Source: an uncultured Christensenella sp. (GTDB lineage Bacteria > Bacillota > Clostridia > Christensenellales > DTU072). From it: a stretch of 16,611 nt of DNA. The stretch lies in contig CAJLYQ010000047.1 of assembly GCA_905210905.1 (NCBI GenBank), forward strand, positions 1-16,611, read 5' to 3'. Each line of letters starts with the position of its first letter. The first letter of the stretch is position 1. The notes under the pieces were generated by a model that saw nothing but the letters and a program-made list of their open reading frames with translations, was not told the origin of the DNA and made no database searches. Made by a program: the position numbers and the translations under genes. This document shows positions 12,430 through 16,611 of the stretch, one piece after another.

Positions 12430-12495
12430 CCAGGGACTCGAACCCTGGACCCAATGATTAAGAGTCATTTGCTCTACCAACTGAGCTAGAGGTGC
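12420..12495 (-). tRNA. tRNA-Lys(CTT)
   Basis: A complete 76-nt cloverleaf with encoded CCA: acceptor GCACCTC/GAGGTGC, D stem GCTC/GAGC, anticodon stem AATGA/TCATT with loop CTCTTAA (anticodon CTT), and T stem CAGGG/CCCTG with TTCGAGT. It is the integration target of the element. Its downstream DNA is now element sequence, and its likely original terminator has moved to 5673-5712. Confidence 0.97.
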
Positions 12496-12514
12496 ATATT
12501 TTTATCTATGGTTA

Positions 12515-12591
12515 TGGTCTGGGTAAGAGGATTCGAACCTCCGGCCTCTTGAACCCCATTCAAGCGCGCTACCAAACTGCGCCATACCCAG
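12515..12591 (-). tRNA. tRNA-Pro(GGG)
   Basis: A complete 77-nt cloverleaf with encoded CCA: acceptor CTGGGTA/TACCCAG, D stem GCGC/GCGC, anticodon stem CTTGA/TCAAG with loop ATGGGGT (anticodon GGG followed by G37, as usual for proline), and T stem GGAGG/CCTCT with TTCGAAT. It lies 19 nt upstream of tRNA-Lys, and the pair is probably one transcript. Confidence 0.96.
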
Positions 12592-12603
12592 TTGACGCAA
12601 TAT

Positions 12604-12632
12604 ATATTACTATTTTTTTTCGGGCTTGTCAA
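12604..12632 (-). promoter_or_regulatory. Promoter of the tRNA-Pro/tRNA-Lys transcript
   Basis: On the minus strand, -35 TTGACA (12627-12632), a 17-nt spacer and -10 TAATAT (12604-12609), about 12 bp before the mature tRNA-Pro 5' end. Confidence 0.65.
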
Positions 12633-12733
12633 TGTTTTTATGCCCTTATTTTTCTTTTTGTCAAAAAAAGTTTTTACTTTTCCTATTCGCCTTTTTCGTT
12701 CCGAACTTGTGGTTTCCGTTTATGTTTTTGCCG

Positions 12734-13588
12734 TTATTTTGTCGCTTTTGCGGTTTTGCCTTTCTTTCCGACAATCGTCGAGATAAGATAAGCGATCAAA
12801 AACACCGCTACGTTCGCAATAACGATCGTCGGGCCTATGGGGGTATTGACGACGCAGGCAAACAGCAGTCCGATTATCGCCGTTCCCGTCGAAATCGCCG
12901 CGGAAGTAATAACCGTTGCTCTAAAACTTTTCGTAAATCGCATTGCGGTCAGCGCGGGGAAAACCACGAGTGCGCTTATCAGCAACGCTCCTACGAGTTC
13001 CATTGCAAGTACTATTACTATCGCTATGGTTGCGGCGAGCAAAGTTTTATACGCGCCGACCTTTATCCCGGTTGCTTTCGCCACGGTTTCGTCCAGCGCA
13101 ACCGCAAAAATTCTGTTATAAAACAGCAAAAACACGAGTGCGACGCCTACCGCAAGTCCACAACAAACGCCGACGTCTTTTGCCGTAAGGCACAAAATGG
13201 CGTTTCCGCCGAAAAGCGTCGTGCAAACGTCCCCTGCTACGTTGTTTCCTCCTGCAAGGTGCATAACCATATATCCTATCGCAAGCGAACCCGTGCTGAG
13301 CATTGCGATTACCGTTTCTCCTTTTATTTTGCCGTCTTCGCGGATTTTCAGCATCAATATCGCAACTATTATCGTTACCGGCACTGTAAGCAACATATTG
13401 TCGGCAAAACTCATTGCAGTTGCGGCGGCATACGCTCCGAAAGCGATATGCGACAAGCCGTCTCCGAGCATCGAATATCTTCTCAGCACGAGAACTACGC
13501 CAAGTATCCCTGCGCAAGCCGCTATCAAAGCCGTGCAAATCAATGCAAAAATCACGCTTTTATCGGCGAGATAACCGAAATTACCCAT
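12734..13588 (-). CDS. znuB: Zinc ABC transporter permease
   Basis: A 284-residue integral membrane protein of the ABC-3 family (PF00950), the channel subunit of a zinc (or manganese) importer. About eight hydrophobic segments are visible. The conserved start LRRYSMLGDGLSHIAFGAYA (about 36-55) and the coupling region DETVAKATGIKVGAYKTLLA (about 176-195) are typical. It overlaps the ATPase gene by 8 nt, and GGGAG inside the 3' end of that gene serves as its ribosome-binding site. It is the last gene of the zur-znuA-znuC-znuB operon. No clear intrinsic terminator follows before the tRNA promoter about 100 nt downstream. Confidence 0.95.
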   Translation of the reverse strand: MGNFGYLADKSVIFALICTALIAACAGILGVVLVLRRYSMLGDGLSHIAFGAYAAATAMSFADNMLLTVPVTIIVAILMLKIREDGKIKGETVIAMLSTGSLAIGYMVMHLAGGNNVAGDVCTTLFGGNAILCLTAKDVGVCCGLAVGVALVFLLFYNRIFAVALDETVAKATGIKVGAYKTLLAATIAIVIVLAMELVGALLISALVVFPALTAMRFTKSFRATVITSAAISTGTAIIGLLFACVVNTPIGPTIVIANVAVFLIAYLISTIVGKKGKTAKATK

Positions 13589-14291
13589 AAAATCTCCCGT
13601 TGGTCAAAAATCCGCTCAGCAAAGCGTCTTTATACTCGTCCGGCGTACCGAAAAAGTTTTTATCGTGTCCGACGTGTAATATTTTATCGGACAAAGTAAG
13701 CGCGTTATCCATATCGTGCGACACCATAATAACGGTAATACCCTTATCTTTAAGCCCGGTAATCACTCTGTACATTTCGCGCGTAACCATAGGATCGAGT
13801 CCGACTGTAGGTTCGTCGAGAATAAGTCCGTCTGCGGCGGAACATAACGCTCTGGCGAGCAAAACGCGCTGTTTTTGACCGCCGGAAAGTATTCCGAAAG
13901 GTTTTTTCTTCAGATCCTCTATCTGCATAAGGCGCATATTGCTTTCGCAAAGGGCTTTTTGCGCTTTTGTAATAAACGGTAACCAGCCGCCCCTGTTAAG
14001 GCAACCTGCCAAAACTACTTCACCTACCGTCGCAGGAAAATTACTTGCGATTTCACTTCTTTGCGGCAAAAACCCGACGTGCGCTTTTTTACCGTTTTCG
14101 TTCAAAACCGACAACTTGCCGGACATAGATTTATTCATACCGAGTATTGCGTTTATCAACGTGCTTTTTCCCGATCCGTTCTCTCCGACTACGGAAACGA
14201 ACTCGCCGCCGTTTATCTTAAAATTCAAATCGGAAACCAACGCTCTTCCGTCGTATCCGAGTGCCAAATCCTGTGCTTCGACTATTAACAT
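13581..14291 (-). CDS. znuC: Zinc ABC transporter ATP-binding protein
   Basis: A 236-residue cytoplasmic ATPase that powers metal import. Walker A GENGSGKST lies at 36-44, Q-loop Gln77 (FLPQ), signature LSGGQ at 135-139, Walker B GLILDEP at 155-161 with catalytic Glu160, and switch His192 (SHD). All motifs are intact. The start overlaps the znuA stop by one base (TAATG), which implies coupled translation. The gene order binding protein, ATPase, permease is usual for ZnuABC/AdcABC-type systems. Confidence 0.96.
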   Translation of the reverse strand: MLIVEAQDLALGYDGRALVSDLNFKINGGEFVSVVGENGSGKSTLINAILGMNKSMSGKLSVLNENGKKAHVGFLPQRSEIASNFPATVGEVVLAGCLNRGGWLPFITKAQKALCESNMRLMQIEDLKKKPFGILSGGQKQRVLLARALCSAADGLILDEPTVGLDPMVTREMYRVITGLKDKGITVIMVSHDMDNALTLSDKILHVGHDKNFFGTPDEYKDALLSGFLTNGRFYG

Positions 14292-15214
14292 TATCTTATT
14301 CCTTCTTTTATTACGTACAAATTTTTCTTCATTTTCTCATAATAGCCCGTTCCGTTTTCAAGTTCTTTCTTCGTTACCGTTTGGCAGGAATCGAGCGTGT
14401 AAATCTTGCCGCCGCATTTTTCGACGATACTTTGCGCAACTTTGGTATTGCCGTTTTCAAGCACGAAAACGCCGCTCTTGCTGCTTAACGAAAACGCCTT
14501 TTCGAAATCGATTTTCTTTTGCGCCGTTATCTCGGTGTCGGTCGAACAACCGCCGAACAAAGAATCACATTCTATTCCGTAATCTCTGAACAGGTAAGCA
14601 AACGGATATCTGTCCGCAAAGTATGCCTTCTTATCGTTCATTTCGGCAAACGTTTCTTCGTATAGGGTATCCAAATCACTAAGTTTGGATACGTATTCTT
14701 TACAATTTGCTTCAAACTCGTCTTTCTTTTCGGGGAATGCGGAAGAAAGTTCTTCGGCGATCGCGTTGCACAAATCGACAGCGTTTCTTATAGACAAATA
14801 GTAGTGCTCGTCGAAGGTTTCTTCGTGGTCGTCGTGCTCGTCTTCGTGGTCGTGTACAGCGTCCATAAGTCCGACTTTTTTAGACAAATCGAGCCAAATC
14901 GACTTAGAAATATTCGTGCTTTTTCTTACGTCTTTAACCCATTTTTCCGATTCGCCGCCGATATATATAAAGACCGAGCAATTAGCGATCGCGCTTTTAT
15001 CTCTCGTCGTCAATTCGTAATTGTGGGCGTCCGTTCCGGCAGGCAAAAGCATTTTCACGGAAAGGCTGTCGCCCGCTATATTCCTGACGAAGTCGTACTG
15101 CGGAAAAATCGTGCAAACCACGTCATATTTTTGTACTTCTCCGCACGATATAAGTCCGAAAACCGCACTTATTATACAAACTACGATTAAAACACCGGGT
15201 AATATTTTTTTCAT
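14291..15214 (-). CDS. znuA: Zinc-binding lipoprotein of the ABC importer
   Basis: A 307-residue extracytoplasmic solute-binding protein (ZnuA/TroA family, PF01297). The signal peptide ends in lipobox LISC with Cys24. His64 (TDAHNYE) and His137 (DEHYYLS) are probable metal ligands. Between them, residues 121-137 form a His/Asp/Glu-rich loop (HDHEDEHDDHEE) typical of zinc-specific members. At the usual third His position (SHxAF) the sequence reads ADRYPFAYLF, followed by GGCSTDTEIT, as in a clostridial subgroup. ATG at 15214 overlaps the zur stop (ATGA), with AAGGACGG upstream. An in-frame ATG at 15244 would add 10 basic residues and is less likely. Confidence 0.94.
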   Translation of the reverse strand: MKKILPGVLIVVCIISAVFGLISCGEVQKYDVVCTIFPQYDFVRNIAGDSLSVKMLLPAGTDAHNYELTTRDKSAIANCSVFIYIGGESEKWVKDVRKSTNISKSIWLDLSKKVGLMDAVHDHEDEHDDHEETFDEHYYLSIRNAVDLCNAIAEELSSAFPEKKDEFEANCKEYVSKLSDLDTLYEETFAEMNDKKAYFADRYPFAYLFRDYGIECDSLFGGCSTDTEITAQKKIDFEKAFSLSSKSGVFVLENGNTKVAQSIVEKCGGKIYTLDSCQTVTKKELENGTGYYEKMKKNLYVIKEGIR

Positions 15215-15603
15215 TTTTTTATACCGTCCTTGCATTTTTCGCATACTCCGTACAAGACGGTTTTTCCTTTATCCAAGCAAAAACCGTTACTTTTTGCGAC
15301 GTCTTCGAGTTCTTTTTCCGTTTCTTTATCTTCGATATGGACGAGTTTTCCGCAAGAAACACACTTAATATGAAAATGTTCTCTGCAACCGCGTTTATCC
15401 GCCTTATATACGGCGCACGCCTTTTCTTCGGAATATTCCCTAAGCAAAAATCCGCTTTCGAACAGTTCTCCGAGGATTCTGTATACGGTGCTTTTCCCTA
15501 CTCCGTCAACGCTTTCCGCCACTTCTTCGGAAGTAAACCACTCGTCGGCGTGTCGGTTAAAAAATTCCGTTATTTCTTTCTTGTTTTTCGTATTGTACTG
15601 CAT
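15211..15603 (-). CDS. zur: Fur-family zinc-responsive repressor (Zur)
   Basis: A 130-residue DNA-binding metal sensor. The winged-helix domain occupies about 1-70, with recognition helix GVGKSTVYRIL at 34-44. The dimerization and metal domain has His76, His78, Cys81, Cys84 and His89 (HFHIKCVSCGKLVH), plus structural Cys121/Cys124 (CEKC). It is a little shorter at the N-terminus than most Fur proteins. The assignment to Zur rather than Fur or PerR rests on the operon: its stop overlaps the znuA start, and znuC and znuB follow. A GGTGAG ribosome-binding site lies about 9 nt upstream. It is probably autoregulated through the palindrome at 15657-15671. Confidence 0.92.
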   Translation of the reverse strand: MQYNTKNKKEITEFFNRHADEWFTSEEVAESVDGVGKSTVYRILGELFESGFLLREYSEEKACAVYKADKRGCREHFHIKCVSCGKLVHIEDKETEKELEDVAKSNGFCLDKGKTVLYGVCEKCKDGIKK

Positions 15604-15622
15604 TTCTTTTTCTCACCCGAAT

Positions 15623-15671
15623 ATTATACTAATCGTCGCTCTTCGTGTCAACAATTTGAGAACGATTCTCA
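15623..15671 (-). promoter_or_regulatory. Consensus promoter and candidate Zur box of the zur-znuACB operon
   Basis: On the minus strand, -35 TTGACA (15646-15651), a 17-nt spacer and -10 TATAAT (15623-15628), a perfect match to consensus. Five bases upstream of the -35 box lies TGAGAACGATTCTCA (15657-15671), a palindrome with perfect 6-bp arms and a 3-nt centre, the size and type of Fur-family operators. Confidence 0.8.
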
Positions 15672-15679
15672 TTTTTTAT

Positions 15680-15708
15680 AAAAGGCAACCGCAATAACGA
15701 TTACCTTT
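15680..15708 (-). terminator. Terminator after the PPC-domain gene
   Basis: On the minus strand an 11-bp stem (AAAGGTAATCG/CGGTTGCCTTT, two G-T pairs) with a 6-nt loop, followed by a short T stretch. It lies between the PPC-domain gene and the zur operator and separates the two units. Confidence 0.65.
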
Positions 15709-15743
15709 ACGCCGTGTTTATATCGTTTTTATCGACTTGCTTG

Positions 15744-16163
15744 TTAGAATTCAAACAAATTGATACCTATGTTTTCGTCGCGTTTTCTGTCTACTCTGCC
15801 GCTAATAATCGTGATTATCATTTCGCAAGTGACGCTGACTATCGCTCTGTTAAGATGACCGCCTACTACTTCGCCTTTTACGTTTGCCGCGCTCATATGA
15901 ATATGGGAATAATATTCGCCGTTCATCGTGTTAATCGTGCCGGTAAGGGAAACGATTTCGTGATCGCCGTGAAAAACGTTGGAACAGTATTTTTTCTCTA
16001 CCGTATCGTAGCACCCCACGGTAAAATCGTCTGTTGCGCCCAAAGCGTTTACGTTTGCAAGCAAAACGTTTTCTTTTATTGCGATTTCTTTCATTTTTTC
16101 GAGTATTTCTTCGCCTTTATCTATTCTCGCGACAATTATATTATCAAAAACTCTGTAATCCAT
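15744..16163 (-). CDS. PPC-domain (DUF296) protein, putative DNA-binding
   Basis: A 139-residue protein consisting of one PPC/PCC domain (PF03479), a trimeric fold found in bacterial stand-alone proteins and in plant AT-hook proteins. The diagnostic motif is SHIHMSAANVKGEVVGGHL, with His87, His89 and His103 as the likely metal-binding histidines. The start YRVFDNIIVARIDKGEEILEKMKEIA is also typical. Bacterial members are often annotated as DNA-binding, but the function is poorly defined. AAGGAA about 10 nt upstream supports ATG at 16163. It has its own terminator, so it is not part of the zinc operon. Confidence 0.9.
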   Translation of the reverse strand: MDYRVFDNIIVARIDKGEEILEKMKEIAIKENVLLANVNALGATDDFTVGCYDTVEKKYCSNVFHGDHEIVSLTGTINTMNGEYYSHIHMSAANVKGEVVGGHLNRAIVSVTCEMIITIISGRVDRKRDENIGINLFEF

Positions 16164-16249
16164 AACTATAATTCCTTGGGTGTTTATTTTGAATTGCTAA
16201 TTTTTTATTATCTAAATCAAAATAATATTTATAATTTTACTTTTTGAAA

Positions 16250-16570
16250 CTATTCATTGCCATCTATCACAAACACTTTTGCAACAAACTTGTAAAACTT
16301 ACTATCGTAAAATGGCTCGCTTGGCAAACTAACCACGATGGCCGCTTCTCTAAATAATACATCGTTATATTTTTCATGCCGATACTCAGGGTCTGTCAGG
16401 CTTATGTCATAATAATAGTTACCTTTGTACTCGAATGAACATTTGTTTTTCCATCTCTGTAAATTGTCATCAAAACAACAATGTATTACTAAATTTTGAA
16501 CTTTAACAAAAACTAAAGAATATCCTATATCTTCTGCTTCATCTTCTGTAATAAATTTTACTCTTGCCAT
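16250..16570 (-). CDS. Uncharacterised 106-residue protein
   Basis: I do not recognise this protein with confidence. It is soluble and beta-rich (VKFITEDEAEDIGYSLVFVKVQNLVIHCCFDD, then KCSFEYKGNYYYDISLTDPEYRHEKY) without a signal peptide, membrane segment or nucleotide-binding motif. The YKGNYYYDISLTDPEY segment vaguely recalls OB-fold proteins (dual-OB type), but this is only an impression. AAGGAGA 8 nt upstream gives a firm start. It is more AT-rich than the zinc operon. Its promoter would lie at or beyond the window end. Confidence 0.7.
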   Translation of the reverse strand: MARVKFITEDEAEDIGYSLVFVKVQNLVIHCCFDDNLQRWKNKCSFEYKGNYYYDISLTDPEYRHEKYNDVLFREAAIVVSLPSEPFYDSKFYKFVAKVFVIDGNE

Positions 16571-16611
16571 GATTGTAATCTCCTTTATATAGTTTGGATT
16601 GTATGAACTGC

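Noticed and set aside
5626..12459. 12-bp match GACCCAATGATT at 5626-5637 and within tRNA-Lys at 12448-12459, considered as an alternative att repeat
   Set aside because: The two copies lie at inconsistent distances and sides relative to the 13-bp core (about 80 nt outside attL, about 20 nt into the tRNA). At the left it is part of a local hairpin. Probably chance.
12626..13699. 357-codon plus-strand open frame opposite znuB and znuC
   Set aside because: Antisense shadow of two clear ABC transporter genes; composition is arginine- and serine-rich nonsense with no domain.
1..16611. CRISPR array, toxin-antitoxin pair, restriction system or phage genes
   Set aside because: No regularly spaced direct repeats with unique spacers and no such gene families were found. 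The XRE gene stands alone without a toxin partner.

Overview
The window looks like a chromosomal segment of an uncultured member of the Bacillota, most likely a gut clostridium. The evidence is a DUF896/UPF0291 (YnzC-type) protein, a BspA-like leucine-rich-repeat lipoprotein, a Rho with a long hydrophilic N-terminal insert, a compact Zur-ZnuABC operon, and mobile-element genes of clostridial type. Species cannot be decided from the sequence. Almost every chromosomal gene is on the minus strand.

Layout by increasing coordinate. (1) 1-5370: the 5' part of rho (cut by the window edge) with a consensus promoter and a leader of about 270 nt; a DUF896 gene; and a large cell-surface lipoprotein (three InlB/Flg_new-type repeats, then BspA-type LRRs) that is split into two overlapping frames by an apparent 1-nt frameshift. 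Its promoter lies in a 19-bp tandem repeat carrying palindromic operator-like sites. (2) 5716-12429: a 6.7-kb integrative mobilizable element inserted in the 3' end of a tRNA-Lys(CTT) gene, bounded by the 13-bp direct repeat TTTTGGTGCACCT. It carries a large serine recombinase, an XRE regulator, an Lsa-type ABC-F ribosome-protection ATPase behind a leader-peptide attenuator, about 900 bp of highly structured non-coding DNA with an oriT-like block, MobC, an HUH relaxase, a coiled-coil membrane protein encoded in another frame inside the relaxase 3' end, and a 62-aa protein. (3) 12420-12632: tRNA-Lys and tRNA-Pro, transcribed together on the minus strand. (4) 12734-15671: zur-znuA-znuC-znuB, with overlapping starts and stops and a palindromic Zur-box candidate next to a consensus promoter. 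(5) 15744-16570: a PPC/DUF296-domain protein and an unrecognised 106-aa protein.

How the element works, as read from the sequence: the recombinase ORF runs through attL, so its last 14 residues come from host DNA. In the excised circle it would instead run through the attP junction and end in a 24-residue element-encoded tail. Both element ends carry ATCCGAACTTTTT in inverted orientation around the core, the arrangement expected of attP half-sites. The tRNA gene's probable original terminator now lies beyond the recombinase, and the element's own bidirectional-type hairpin lies just inside attR. The mob genes give mobilization but no conjugation machinery is present, so transfer would need a helper. 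The likely cargo phenotype is resistance to lincosamides, pleuromutilins and streptogramin A, probably drug-inducible through attenuation.

The best candidates for undescribed biology are the tandem-hairpin and alternating-arm region at 9468-9970, the 326-nt dual-coding overlap at the relaxase 3' end, the recombinase tail swap on integration, and the three-part attenuator of the ABC-F gene.
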